Shown here piece after piece: positions 24,594 to 33,926 of a stretch of 64,000 nucleotides of DNA (positions are counted from its first letter, which is position 1; each line of letters starts with the position of its first letter). A model generated the notes under the pieces. It did not search any database. It saw only the letters and a program-made list of their open reading frames with translations, and was not told the DNA's origin. A program made the position numbers and the translations under genes. Source of the stretch: Halorussus rarus (GTDB lineage: Archaea; Halobacteriota; Halobacteria; Halobacteriales; Haladaptataceae); the NCBI RefSeq assembly GCF_003369835.1, contig NZ_QPMJ01000002.1:1178001-1242000 (forward strand). The letters run 5' to 3'.

Positions 24594-26807
24594 GTGGAGT
24601 CCGACCGCGCCGCCGTCGACCGCTGGGGCCGCGAGAGCCCGACGTACCGGGCGTTCAGCGAGACCGCCCGCGACCTGCTGGCGACCGACGACCGCTTCCG
24701 GGCGGCCCGCTCGGCGTGGGCCGAGTTTTTCGCCGCCAGCCACGGCGACGCGTTCGCCGAGGTGGACGCAGAGAACCCCGAGGACCGGCTGTTCGTCGAC
24801 GCGCTGTACTACGACTTCGTGGTCGACCGCTTCGTCGACGCCGTCGAGCGGGCGGTCGGCATCGCCGTCGTCAACCGGGATCCGCGGGCGAACACCGACG
24901 CGCTGTCGGTCGACTTCCGCGCGCTCCACCGCCGCGTCGCCGAGGCTGCGGGAATCGCCGACGCGAAGTCGTCGGTTTCTGCCGAGGACCTCCGACGGGC
25001 CGACACCGCCTTTCTCCGGGAGCTGTACGAGGGAGTCGTCTCCCGGGAGCTCCGGCTGGCGCTCGGCGAGTACTACACCCCGAGGGGCGTCGCCGAACTC
25101 GCGGTCGACGCCCTCGACGTCGCGGACGTCCGGTCGGCCGCGTTCCTCGACCCCGGGTGCGGGTCGGGCGTCTTCCTCGCGGTCTGCGTCGACCGCAAGG
25201 TCGCGGCGATGCGCGAGGACGGCGCGACGCCCGCGGAGATCGTCGAAACGGTCACGGAGACCGCGTTCGGCGTCGACCTCAACCCGGTCGCGGTCAAGAG
25301 CGCGAAGCTGAGCTACCTGCTCGCGCTGCTGCCCGTCCTCGACGACGCCGACGTCGACGCGGTCGAGCTCCCCGTGTTCCTGACCGACGCGGTGGGGCTG
25401 ACCCGCGAGGACGCCCTCCGGTTCCGGGACGAGCCGTTCGAGCCGACCGTCGACTACCTGGTCGGCAACCCGCCGTGGATCCCGTGGAGCCGACTCTCGG
25501 AGGAACTGAAGGCGGGCTGGCGCGAGGCCGACGCCGACCTCGGGCTGCTCCCCCACGACGGGGCGGCCTCCCGGCTGGGCCACGCCAACGACGACGTGTC
25601 GCTGCCGTTCGTCTGGCGGTGCATCGACCGCTACCTGGCGCCGGGCGGCGGCGCGAGCTTCGTCCTGAAGCGCGACGCGCTGACCGGTCCGGCCGGGAAG
25701 CTGCTCCGGACGCTGACCGTCGGCGACCGCCCGCTCGCGGTCGAGCACGTCCACGACTTCGGCGGCCTCCGGCCCTTCGGCGACCAGGTCGGCGCCGACG
25801 CCGCGGTGTACGCCTTCCGGGCCGACGCCGACCGCTCGTTCCCGGTCGACGCCACCGCGTGGACCGCCGGCGACGGGGACCGCGAGCCCGACTATGCGAC
25901 CGCAGATGCGGTTCGAGAAACGCTGACCGCCGAGTCCACCGGCTTCGTCCCGGTCGACCCGGACGACGAGACGTCGGCCTGGATCCGGGCGGACGCCGAA
26001 CGCGCCGCGCTCGGGGAATGCACCCACGATATCCGTCACGGCGTGAAGGACGACGCCAACGACGTGTTCGGCGTCGGGCGCGAGCAGTTGGCCGACCTCG
26101 AACCCGACCTGGTGTACCCGTACCTCAAGTCGCGTCACATCGTCAAGTACGGCCTGTTCGGCCACGACCTCCGGCTCGTCCCGCTCCGGAAGGCCGACGA
26201 GGACAACGAGGAGGAGCTACGGAGTCGGTATCCGGAGACCTACGCCTACCTCCGGCGCCACCGCGAGGCGCTGGCCGACCGGTCGTCGTCGTGGCTCGAC
26301 CGGGGACCGTTCTACAACGTCTTCGGCCTGGGCGAGTACACCTGGAGCGAGTACAAGGTGGTGTGGTGCCGGCTGGGCTTCAAGCCCCACTTCGCGGTCG
26401 TCTCGACGGTCGACGACCCGGACCTGGGCGAGAAGCCGGTCGTACCGGGCGACCACTGCATGTTCGTCGGGACCGACAGCGAGCGCGAGGCCCACTTCCT
26501 CTGCGCGCTGCTCAACTCGGCGGTCTACCAGCGGTCGCTCCGCCACGTCGCCCCGGAGGGGAAGGCCAGCCTCTCGAAGGCGACCGTCTCGAACCTCGAC
26601 CTACCGCCGTACCGCGGCGGGGACGAACAGCGGCGGCTGGCCGACCTCTCGATGCGGGCCCACGACGTCGTGCCCGAGCACGCGGACACCTCCAAGCGAG
26701 CGTACAACGCCAAGACGATACCCAAACTGGAGGCCGTGCAGGCCGACATCGACCGCATCGTCGAAGGGATGCTGGCGGACGGAACGCCGAAAATGGACCC
26801 ACGGTGA
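24594..26807 (+). CDS. Eco57I-type N6-adenine DNA methylase, solitary
   Basis: 737 residues from a GTG start. The catalytic core has the LALGEYYTPRGVAEL entry motif, SAM motif I DPGCGSG (186-192), a FGVDLNPVAV motif II and catalytic NPPW (292-295) for amino-methylation of adenine. The C-terminal 300 residues look like the target-recognition part of Eco57I/type IIG or PglX-like enzymes, including a DIRHGVKDDANDVF segment and LNSAVYQ. The N-terminal 140 residues carry no PD-ExK nuclease motif that I can see. No restriction subunit, BREX or DISARM gene is adjacent: neighbours are an ion antiporter and an acyl-CoA synthetase. So either an orphan methylase with a regulatory role or a remnant of a restriction-modification system. 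Confidence 0.85.
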   Translation: MESDRAAVDRWGRESPTYRAFSETARDLLATDDRFRAARSAWAEFFAASHGDAFAEVDAENPEDRLFVDALYYDFVVDRFVDAVERAVGIAVVNRDPRANTDALSVDFRALHRRVAEAAGIADAKSSVSAEDLRRADTAFLRELYEGVVSRELRLALGEYYTPRGVAELAVDALDVADVRSAAFLDPGCGSGVFLAVCVDRKVAAMREDGATPAEIVETVTETAFGVDLNPVAVKSAKLSYLLALLPVLDDADVDAVELPVFLTDAVGLTREDALRFRDEPFEPTVDYLVGNPPWIPWSRLSEELKAGWREADADLGLLPHDGAASRLGHANDDVSLPFVWRCIDRYLAPGGGASFVLKRDALTGPAGKLLRTLTVGDRPLAVEHVHDFGGLRPFGDQVGADAAVYAFRADADRSFPVDATAWTAGDGDREPDYATADAVRETLTAESTGFVPVDPDDETSAWIRADAERAALGECTHDIRHGVKDDANDVFGVGREQLADLEPDLVYPYLKSRHIVKYGLFGHDLRLVPLRKADEDNEEELRSRYPETYAYLRRHREALADRSSSWLDRGPFYNVFGLGEYTWSEYKVVWCRLGFKPHFAVVSTVDDPDLGEKPVVPGDHCMFVGTDSEREAHFLCALLNSAVYQRSLRHVAPEGKASLSKATVSNLDLPPYRGGDEQRRLADLSMRAHDVVPEHADTSKRAYNAKTIPKLEAVQADIDRIVEGMLADGTPKMDPR

Positions 26808-26822
26808 CGGGGCGAGCGCCCG

Positions 26823-28793
26823 TCAGGCCGCCTCGTACTCGCGCTCGTAGATGGCGTCAATCTGGTCGGCGAACCGGTCGAGGATGTTGCGCCGCTTCTT
26901 CTTCATGGTGGGGGTGAGCAGGTCGTTGTCCTCGGTGAACTCCTCGCCGACCACCCGGAACTGCTTGATCCGCTCGTGGGACTCGAACTGCTCGTTGACC
27001 CGGTCGACCTCCGCCTCCAGCCACTCCCGAACTCGGTCGTCGCGCCGGAGCGCCTCGTCGTCGGCGGGCAGGTCGACGCCCTCGCGGCCGGCCCGGTCGC
27101 GGACCCCCTCGACGTTCGGGACGACCAGCGCGGAGACGAACTTGTGGCCGTCGCCGACCACCATGACCTGCTCGACGACGTCGCTCGACGCGAAGGCGTC
27201 CTCGATGGGCCCGGGCGCGACGTTCTTGCCGGTCGAGAGCACCAGTAGCTCCTTGGCGCGCTCCTCGAACGCGACGTAGCCGTCGGGCCGGAGCTCCACG
27301 ATGTCGCCGGTCCGGAACCAACCGTCTTCGGTGAAGGCGCGCTCGGTCGCCTCGGGCATCTCCCAGTAGCCGTCGGTGACGTTCGGGCCCTTCACGAGGA
27401 GCTCGCCGATCTCGCCCTCGGCGCCCTCGAAGATGTCCTGGGAGACCGCCGAGCTGTCGACCTTGACCCGCTCGTCGACGACCGGCGGGCCGATGGTGCC
27501 GACCTTCGGCTCCTCGGGCGGGTTCACCGCGACGACGGGCGCGGTCTCGGTCAGGCCGTACCCCTCGAGGATGGGCAGGCCCATCCCGTGGTAGAGCGCG
27601 CAGAGCTCGGCCGAGAGGCTGCCGCCGCCGGAGATGAAGAAGTCGATGTTGCCCCCGAGGCCGTTCCGGACCTTCCGGAAGACGAGCGCGTCGGCGACCG
27701 CGCGCTTCGCCCGGAGCGACAGGCCCGGGTCGTCGGTCTCGAAGTACTCCCGGCCGACCTCGGTCGCCCACGCGAACAGGCGCTCGCCGACCGACGACGA
27801 CTCGGCCTGCTCGCGGATGGCGTCGTACATCCGCTCGTACACCCGGGGGACGCTGGTGCCGGTCGTGGGCTCGACCGCCTGGAAGTCCTCCTGGATGGTG
27901 TCGGGGCTCTCGGCGTAGGCGACGCTCGCGCCGCTGGCGAACTGGAGGAAGTGGCCCGCGAGCCGCTCGAAGACGTGAGCCAGCGGCAGGAACGACACCG
28001 ACCGGGAGGTCTCGTCGATGACCGGCAGGTCGCCCTTGTCGGGCCGGGGCCCGAACCGCTTGCGGACCTGGTTGACGTTCGCCCGGAAGTTGGCGTGGGT
28101 CAGCTTGACCCCCTTGGGCTTGCCCGTCGTGCCGGAGGTGTAGATGAGCGTCGCCAGGTCCTCCGGCTCGCGGGCGTCGACCCACGACTCGTACTCGTCG
28201 CGGTCGAAGGCCTCGCTCCCCCGCTCGTAGAGTTCGCCCATCGTCAGCACCTCGAAGTCGGCCTCGTCGGCGAGGTCGGCCTCGCCGCCCAGGTCGTCCA
28301 TCACCACCGCGAACTCCAGGTCGAGACCGTCCTGGACAGCGAGCACGCGGTCGAGCAGTTCGGCGCTCTCGACGACCACGCCGTCGGCGTCCGGGTCGCC
28401 CAGCAGGTACTCGACCTGGTTGGGCGACGACCCGCGGTACACCGTGGTCACGACCGCGCCCGCCGCCAGCAGGCCGAAGTCTGCCTGGGCCCACTCCATC
28501 CGGGTGTCGGCGAAGATGCCCACGCGGTCGTCGGCCGCGACGCCCAGGTCGCGGAACCCGGCCGCGAGCGACCGGACGACCTCGCGCATCTCTGCGTACG
28601 AGAGCGGGCGGAACTCCCCGTCGGTCGCCGCCGGGTACGCGCTGCCCGCCATCGACCGGTCGTAGACGCCGCCCTTGTAGTGCTGGGCCGGGCGGTTCTC
28701 GTGCCGGGCCGCGCTGTCCTCGAACATCCGGGCCAGCGTCGAGTCCCCGGTGACCTCGTCCTCGTAGTCCCGTTCGGCGTCTCGCCACTCCAT
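26823..28793 (-). CDS. Long-chain acyl-CoA synthetase (AMP-forming)
   Basis: 656 residues, a typical length for FadD/FACS15-like enzymes. Adenylation motifs: YTSGTTGKPKGVKLTHANF (ATP P-loop), GYGLTETAPVV, and the hinge GWFRTGDIVELRPDGYVAFEERAKEL with downstream catalytic lysine region. Activates fatty acids to acyl-CoA with ATP in the cytoplasm. It converges on the methylase gene with 15 bp between stops. A minus-strand GCTTAATG box 29 bp before the ATG supports the start and a leaderless transcript. Confidence 0.9.
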   Translation of the reverse strand: MEWRDAERDYEDEVTGDSTLARMFEDSAARHENRPAQHYKGGVYDRSMAGSAYPAATDGEFRPLSYAEMREVVRSLAAGFRDLGVAADDRVGIFADTRMEWAQADFGLLAAGAVVTTVYRGSSPNQVEYLLGDPDADGVVVESAELLDRVLAVQDGLDLEFAVVMDDLGGEADLADEADFEVLTMGELYERGSEAFDRDEYESWVDAREPEDLATLIYTSGTTGKPKGVKLTHANFRANVNQVRKRFGPRPDKGDLPVIDETSRSVSFLPLAHVFERLAGHFLQFASGASVAYAESPDTIQEDFQAVEPTTGTSVPRVYERMYDAIREQAESSSVGERLFAWATEVGREYFETDDPGLSLRAKRAVADALVFRKVRNGLGGNIDFFISGGGSLSAELCALYHGMGLPILEGYGLTETAPVVAVNPPEEPKVGTIGPPVVDERVKVDSSAVSQDIFEGAEGEIGELLVKGPNVTDGYWEMPEATERAFTEDGWFRTGDIVELRPDGYVAFEERAKELLVLSTGKNVAPGPIEDAFASSDVVEQVMVVGDGHKFVSALVVPNVEGVRDRAGREGVDLPADDEALRRDDRVREWLEAEVDRVNEQFESHERIKQFRVVGEEFTEDNDLLTPTMKKKRRNILDRFADQIDAIYEREYEAA

Positions 28794-28817
28794 ACCGTCG
28801 TATCATAACCCCGGGGC

Positions 28818-28825
28818 ATTAAGCT
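28818..28825 (-). promoter_or_regulatory. TATA-like box of the acyl-CoA synthetase gene
   Basis: The minus strand reads GCTTAATG, about 29 bp before the ATG at 28793. Upstream, CCCGAAC occurs twice nine bases apart (28829 and 28838), with a GAACGTTC palindrome beside it, a possible operator. Confidence 0.4.
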
Positions 28826-28911
28826 ACTCCCGAACTTCCCGAACGTTCATCCGGGTTTATTCGGAGGGCGCGGCGACGTCGGGCGTCAGTCGCCGGCCTC
28901 GTCGACCAGCG

Positions 28912-30108
28912 TCACTCGCCGGCCTCCCCGTCCTCGACGATCTCCTCGCGGGTCACCTCCCGTCCGAGTTCAGCCGACCGGTAGATGCCCTCCAGTACCG
29001 CCATCGACTCCAGCGCGAGGTCGGCGGTCGGCAGGGGGTCGCGGCGGCCGGTCAGCGACTCGACCCAGTGGTACAGCGGGTCGGCCCAGATGCCGGCGTC
29101 GAACGCCGCCCGGCCGCGCTCGCCGTCGAGGTACTGTCGGCGGAACAGGTACTCCTCGAGGTCGGCGCTGGCCCGCATCTCCACGTCGGCGACCGTCGAG
29201 AAGTACTCGAAGGGGTCGAGCGTGAGGCCGCCCTCGGTGCCGACGAGCGAACTCGGCTCGCCGTCGTGGTAGCGCGACCAGCTGGTCCGGACCGAGAGCA
29301 CCGACCCGTCCGCGAACGTGACGAACGCCGCGCTCACGTCCTCGACGTCGTAGCCGCTCTCGGCGATGCGGTCGGCGTATCGGGAGTCGTCGGCGACCCG
29401 GTCGGGGACGGTCCGGAACGTCTCGCCCCGCACGCGCTCGACGGTCGGGAGGTCCAGCAGGTAGAGCAGTTGCCCGACGGTGTAGCTCCCGAGGTCGAGG
29501 ACGACCCCGCCGCCCGCGCTCTCCTCGCGGACGAACGCCGGCGACCCGTAGCCGTCGACGTAGGGCGTCCCCCGTCGGCGCGCGCCCAACGGAGTATCTG
29601 CGGGGTCGCCGTCGCCGCTGAACGCGAACCCCGACGACCGGGCGGCGACGCCGTGGTAGACGTCGCCGAGTTCGCCGGCGTCGACCAGCGCCCGGGCGGC
29701 CCTGGTCTCGACGGTGTAGAGTAGCTGGTTCTGGACCGCGAGCCAGGCGCCGGACCGGTCGGCCGCGTCGGCCATCCGGCGGGCGTCGGCGTAGCTCCCG
29801 GCCATCGGCTTCTCGCAGAAGGTGTGGACGTCCGCCTCCAGGAGGTCGACCGCGATGTCGGCGTGGAGGGTGGCGTGGACGCAGACGTTCGCGGCGTCGA
29901 GGTCGGCCGCCTCGAGCATCGACTCGTGGTCGGGGTAGCTCTCGACGCCCCGCTGCTCGGCGAGCGCCCGGGCCTTCGGCTCGTCGACGTCGGCGACCGC
30001 GACGACCTCCGCCCCGGGAATCCGGTCGTAGCGCGACGCGTGGTTCCGGCCGCGGTTGCCCGCCCCGACGATGCCGATTCGCACCGGCTCGGTGAGTTCC
30101 GTTCCCAT
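28912..30108 (-). CDS. Gfo/Idh/MocA family oxidoreductase
   Basis: 398 residues from the ATG at 30106-30108. N-terminal Rossmann domain (RIGIVGAGNRGRNHASRY), the family EKP motif in HTFCEKPMAG that holds the nicotinamide, then an alpha/beta C-terminal domain with GGVVLDLGSY. Members oxidise or reduce a sugar, inositol or related keto group with NAD(P). No sugar-catabolic neighbours, so the substrate is open. A minus-strand GGTTTATCG about 30 bp before the start supports the ATG. The stop codon lies in a 17-bp near-perfect direct repeat whose second copy is 26 bp further downstream. Confidence 0.85.
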   Translation of the reverse strand: MGTELTEPVRIGIVGAGNRGRNHASRYDRIPGAEVVAVADVDEPKARALAEQRGVESYPDHESMLEAADLDAANVCVHATLHADIAVDLLEADVHTFCEKPMAGSYADARRMADAADRSGAWLAVQNQLLYTVETRAARALVDAGELGDVYHGVAARSSGFAFSGDGDPADTPLGARRRGTPYVDGYGSPAFVREESAGGGVVLDLGSYTVGQLLYLLDLPTVERVRGETFRTVPDRVADDSRYADRIAESGYDVEDVSAAFVTFADGSVLSVRTSWSRYHDGEPSSLVGTEGGLTLDPFEYFSTVADVEMRASADLEEYLFRRQYLDGERGRAAFDAGIWADPLYHWVESLTGRRDPLPTADLALESMAVLEGIYRSAELGREVTREEIVEDGEAGE

Positions 30109-30239
30109 CAGAATCAGCAAGTGGGACGGCCTCACACGATAAACCGCTGACGGCTGTGGCGACGCCGCGACGCGGGAAGTCGAACGACCGCGAGCGCCGT
30201 CGGCCGAAGTGTCTTCCGGCGCGGCAGAGTACGTCAGTC

Positions 30240-30494
30240 GTGGACGAACAGACCGACCTCGACGTGGAACCGGCGGGGCACACGTACCTGGTCGCCGCCA
30301 AGTGCGAGAGCCCGGACGGCGACGTGACCAAGGAGTACGGGTTCGTCGACGCTGACACACCGGACGAGGCCGCGGCCGTCGCTCGGAGCGTCTGGAAGAG
30401 CGACGACAAGACACCGGTCGGCGAAATCTACGTCGCCGACTTCACCGAGTCGTTCGAGGTGTCGGCGGTCGACCTCGGGGACGGGTCGGAGTAG
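30240..30494 (+). CDS. Small conserved-looking acidic protein, function unknown
   Basis: 84 residues from the GTG at 30240. Predicted beta-strand GHTYLVAAKCESPDGDVTKEYGFVDADT, a helix DEAAAVARSVW, then a second strand pair. Single domain, no signal peptide, no metal motif. It is divergent from the Gfo/Idh/MocA gene and convergent with the MBL hydrolase. I do not recognise the family; regular alternation of strands and helix and haloarchaeal codon use support a real gene. A longer frame begins 28 codons earlier, but that extension is Arg-rich and unlike the rest. Confidence 0.55.
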   Translation: MDEQTDLDVEPAGHTYLVAAKCESPDGDVTKEYGFVDADTPDEAAAVARSVWKSDDKTPVGEIYVADFTESFEVSAVDLGDGSE

Positions 30495-30576
30495 CCGCGA
30501 CCGACCGTTGGTTCGACCGGGCGGGCGTCTCGCCACGTCGGCCGCAGTCGAGTCGCTCCGGACCGGACTCGCTCGG

Positions 30577-31491
30577 CTACTCCTCGCGGTGGTCCAGATA
30601 CCCCACGACACCTCGGGAGTTGAGCCGTTCCTCCTCGCGGGCCTTGCGCTCGCCCCAGACGTCGATCATGTCGGCGTGTTCGGCGAAGTAGTCCGCGACC
30701 GCCTCCCGATCGCCGAGTTCCTCGTACTTGGCCTCGACCGCCTCGACCCACTCGGTGAGCACGTCGGCGTACTCGTCCATCAGCTTCGGCTCGTACTCGA
30801 CCGGCCCGAAGTGGGGGTAGAGCAGCGCCTCGGGCCGGAGGTCCCGGATGGTCTCGACGTCGGCCAGACACTGTTCGAGGTCGAAGTTCGAGGGCGGCGA
30901 GGTCGGGCGGAGCGTTTCGGTCTGGGGCACCCAGATGCCGGCCGCGTCGGCGACGAACACCGCGTCGTCGTCGCGGTCGTGGAAGATGACCTGGTGGGGC
31001 GCGTGGCCCGGCGCGTGGTAGACGTCGAGGCTGTGGTCGCCGAGTTCGATGGTGTCGCCGCCGCTGAGTTCGACGATGCGGTCCTCGGGGACGGGGTCGG
31101 GCTCGACGTAGAACTCCCACTGGTCGCCGACCGCCGCCTTCGTGCCGACGACGAGCCGCGAGGGGTCGACCAGGTGGGGCGCGCCGATCTCGTGGACCAT
31201 CACCTCGGCGTTGGGGCAAGCCTCGGCGAGGAACCCCGCGCCGCCGGCGTGGTCGAGATGGACGTGGGTCGGCGCGATGACTGCCACGTCCTCCCGGGCG
31301 ATGTCGAGTTCGTCGAGCGCGTCGAGAATCTGCTCGTAGTGGGTCCCGATACCGGTGTCGACGATGGCGGGCCGGGCGGCGTCGTAGATGTAGACGGCGC
31401 CGTACTCGTCGGTGTCGTACATCCCGGTGTCGAGACAGTAGAGGTCCGAGCAGTCGCCCGCCGCGACTTCCCGGAGGTCGCCTCGTGCCAT
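30577..31491 (-). CDS. MBL-fold metallo-hydrolase
   Basis: 304 residues. Metal site THVHLDHAGG (HxHxDH), second-shell His in HAPGHAPHQ, Asp in FVADAAG and a late His in YPHFGPVEY. These are the ligands of a two-metal beta-lactamase-fold hydrolase; after it an acidic helical tail of about 70 residues. Likely thioester, lactone or related hydrolase; no close subfamily motif is clear. Probable minus-strand TATA CTTTTAC about 27 bp before the ATG. Confidence 0.85.
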   Translation of the reverse strand: MARGDLREVAAGDCSDLYCLDTGMYDTDEYGAVYIYDAARPAIVDTGIGTHYEQILDALDELDIAREDVAVIAPTHVHLDHAGGAGFLAEACPNAEVMVHEIGAPHLVDPSRLVVGTKAAVGDQWEFYVEPDPVPEDRIVELSGGDTIELGDHSLDVYHAPGHAPHQVIFHDRDDDAVFVADAAGIWVPQTETLRPTSPPSNFDLEQCLADVETIRDLRPEALLYPHFGPVEYEPKLMDEYADVLTEWVEAVEAKYEELGDREAVADYFAEHADMIDVWGERKAREEERLNSRGVVGYLDHREE

Positions 31492-31685
31492 GTGCCCGAG
31501 TGGGTCGCGCCGGGGTAAAAGCGGTTCGCCCTCGGAAATTTAGTCGAGTCGGTGGAATTACGCAGGAAGCCGGTTCCCGTCGGCGCGGCGCCACGGAAGG
31601 CGACGATTCGCGAGTCGTAACCCTGCCAACCCCTGCCCCACGAACGATACGGTTTTTTGCCGGGAGGGGATTGTGGAGAGTAGGA

Positions 31686-33044
31686 ATGCTGGACCGGAAC
31701 TACATCCGCGAGAACCCCGACGAGGTCCGGGAGGGCCTCCGCAAGCGGGGGACCGACGACGTGGACCTCGACGCGATCATGGAGAAGGACGAGGAGTGGC
31801 GCGACCTCAAGGCCCGCGGCGACGACCTGCGCCACGAGCGCAACCAGGTCAGCGACCGCATCGGGGAGCTCAAGCAGGCCGGCGAGCACGAGGAGGCCGA
31901 GGACTCCATCGAGCGCAGCCAGGAGCTCAAGGCCGAGATCGAGGAGGTCGAGGAGCGCGCCGACGAGCTCGAGGAGGAACTGGAGGAGGCGCTCCTGCGG
32001 GTCCCGCAGGTGCCCCACGAGAGCGTCCCCGAGGGCGACGACGAGGACGACAACGTCGAGACCCGCCGCGAGGGGTTCGACGACCTCCGGGACCTGCCCG
32101 ACGAGGTGACGCCCCACTACGACCTCGGCGAGGAGCTCGACATCATCGACGAGGCGCGGGCCGCCAAGACCACCGGGAGCGGCTACTACTTCCTGAAGGG
32201 CGAGGGGAGCCAGCTCGAACACGCCCTGATGCAGTTCATGATGGACGTCCACCGCGAGCAGGGCTACCAGGAGATATTCCCGCCCATCCCCATCGACAGC
32301 GAGTCGATGACCGGGACCGGTCAGCTCCCGAAGTTCGCCGATGACGCCTACAAGCTGGAGGGCGAGGACCTCTGGCTCTGCCCGACCGCGGAGGTTCCGG
32401 TCACCAACATGTACCGCGACGACATCCTGCTGAAGGACGACCTCCCGCTGAAGCACCAGGCCTACACCCCGAACTTCCGGCGGGAGGCCGGCGAGCACGG
32501 CACCGAGACCCGGGGCATCGTCCGCGTCCACCAGTTCAACAAGGTCGAGATGGTCAACTTCGTCGAGCCCGAGGGGAGCTACGACCGGCTCCACGCCCTG
32601 CTGGATGAGGCCGAGGAGGTGCTCCGGCGGCTCGACCTCCCCTACCGCGTGCTCGAGCTCTGCACCGGCGACCTCGGGTTCAAGGCCGCCAAGCAGATCG
32701 ACCTCGAGGTGTGGGCGCCCGGCGACGACATGGACGACGGCCCCGAGCGGGGCGGCCGCTGGCTGGAGGTCTCGACCGCCTCGAACTTCGAGGACTTCCA
32801 GGCCCGGCGCGCCGGCCTGCGCTACCGGCCCGAGCGCCACGAGTCGACCGAGTACCTCCACACGCTCAACGCCTCGGGGCTGGCCCTGCCCCGCGTGATG
32901 GTCGCCGTCCTCGAGTACTACCAGAACGACGACGGCACCGTCACGGTGCCCGAGGCGCTCCGGCCTTACATGGGCAACAAGGAGGTCATCGAGGGCCACG
33001 AACCGGTCGGCGAGAGCGCGCTCGGCGCCGGCGAGAAGGAGTAG
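31686..33044 (+). CDS. serS: Seryl-tRNA synthetase
   Basis: 452 residues from the ATG at 31686; in-frame sequence upstream is not SerRS. N-terminal long antiparallel coiled coil (about 28-110, Glu-rich) that grips the tRNA-Ser variable arm, then the class II catalytic core with motif 2 FRREAGEHGTETRGIVRVHQFNKVEMV and motif 3 LNASGLALPRVMVAVLEYYQ. Bacterial-type (common) SerRS rather than the rare methanogen type. Charges tRNA-Ser with serine in the cytoplasm. GGAGAG a few bases upstream is a moderate ribosome site. Confidence 0.97.
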   Translation: MLDRNYIRENPDEVREGLRKRGTDDVDLDAIMEKDEEWRDLKARGDDLRHERNQVSDRIGELKQAGEHEEAEDSIERSQELKAEIEEVEERADELEEELEEALLRVPQVPHESVPEGDDEDDNVETRREGFDDLRDLPDEVTPHYDLGEELDIIDEARAAKTTGSGYYFLKGEGSQLEHALMQFMMDVHREQGYQEIFPPIPIDSESMTGTGQLPKFADDAYKLEGEDLWLCPTAEVPVTNMYRDDILLKDDLPLKHQAYTPNFRREAGEHGTETRGIVRVHQFNKVEMVNFVEPEGSYDRLHALLDEAEEVLRRLDLPYRVLELCTGDLGFKAAKQIDLEVWAPGDDMDDGPERGGRWLEVSTASNFEDFQARRAGLRYRPERHESTEYLHTLNASGLALPRVMVAVLEYYQNDDGTVTVPEALRPYMGNKEVIEGHEPVGESALGAGEKE

Positions 33045-33084
33045 GTCGACGTCGGAAGACGGGGTCCGACGGCGGCGAGAAAGA

Positions 33085-33498
33085 TTAGCTCGTCGTCAGC
33101 CAGACCCCGACGGCCGCCAGCACGATGCCGACGGCCTTCTTCGCGGTCAGCGCGTCGTTCAGGAACACGACGCCGAGCAGCGAACTACCGACGAGGAACA
33201 TGCCGAAGATGGGGACCACGACGCTGACCGGCCCCGACCCCAGCGCCTGGTAGTACGCCAGAATGCCGACGCTGAGGAAGACGCCGGCGGCGTACATGTA
33301 CACCGCGTTCTCGCCCGCGAGGTACGGGACCACCGACTCGTCCCGGAGGACGATGACGGCGGCCGCCGACACCGCGAGCATGCTGTTGGCCACCAGCGCG
33401 ACGACGGTGCTCGGAATCTGGTCGGTCGCCAGGCTCGCCAGCGGCGTGAACACGGAGTAGCCGACGAGCGCGAGGACCGCCCACGCGACGTAGTTCAT
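33085..33498 (-). CDS. Half-size EamA/DMT-type membrane protein
   Basis: 137 residues with four to five hydrophobic helices, ending GVVFLNDALTAKKAVGIVLAAVGVWL, the classical EamA C-terminal signature. Full DMT transporters have two such halves; single-domain forms work as dimers. Substrate unknown. It converges on serS with 40 bp between. Confidence 0.85.
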   Translation of the reverse strand: MNYVAWAVLALVGYSVFTPLASLATDQIPSTVVALVANSMLAVSAAAVIVLRDESVVPYLAGENAVYMYAAGVFLSVGILAYYQALGSGPVSVVVPIFGMFLVGSSLLGVVFLNDALTAKKAVGIVLAAVGVWLTTS

Positions 33499-33661
33499 GC
33501 CGGAACGTAGGAAACTGCCACGGGTATCGGTTGGGATTCCGGAGAGCGCCGCGCCGAACGACGTCCCGGCGACGTTGCGCCGACCAGCGACGGACCGGCG
33601 ACCAGCGACTGACTGGCGATTCGGGACGCATCGGTGGCTGGCGACCCGACGGCGACCGACG

Positions 33662-33835
33662 TCACTCGCTCAGCGACGCCACGTCGGAACTCCCGCACTC
33701 CGAACACGTCTCCCTGTCGGCGAAGAACCGTTCGCCGCAGTCCCGGCACTCGTGAGTCGCGTCCTCGGACGCCACGGCGTTCGACGCCTGCTTGAACTCC
33801 TCGACCTTCTTCCCGAGATCTCTGAAAATGCCCAT
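33662..33835 (-). CDS. Small zinc-ribbon protein
   Basis: 57 residues from the ATG at 33833-33835. An amphipathic N-terminal helix (GIFRDLGKKVEEFKQ) precedes a rubredoxin-like zinc ribbon with CRDCG and CSECG pairs. Such mini-proteins are abundant in Haloarchaea and often have no known function. Shorter than most annotation cut-offs, but both CxxC pairs and the start spacing are good. Confidence 0.75.
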   Translation of the reverse strand: MGIFRDLGKKVEEFKQASNAVASEDATHECRDCGERFFADRETCSECGSSDVASLSE

Positions 33836-33926
33836 AGTCGGTAGAGAGGTAAGCGAGGGATAAGTCTTGGCAGGCGAGCGGAGTTGGTAGCCGTGGGGAA
33901 GTCGATAGCGACCGGCGAGTCGGTCC

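Noticed and set aside
24336-26165. In-frame upstream extension of the antiporter to 1232 codons
   Set aside because: The extra 610 residues are the antisense of the methylase and have no membrane or TrkA features; a GGAGGT site marks the true GTG start.
24336-30108. Defence island around the methylase
   Set aside because: Neighbours are housekeeping or metabolic (antiporter, acyl-CoA synthetase, oxidoreductase); no nuclease, helicase, toxin or Abi gene is adjacent.
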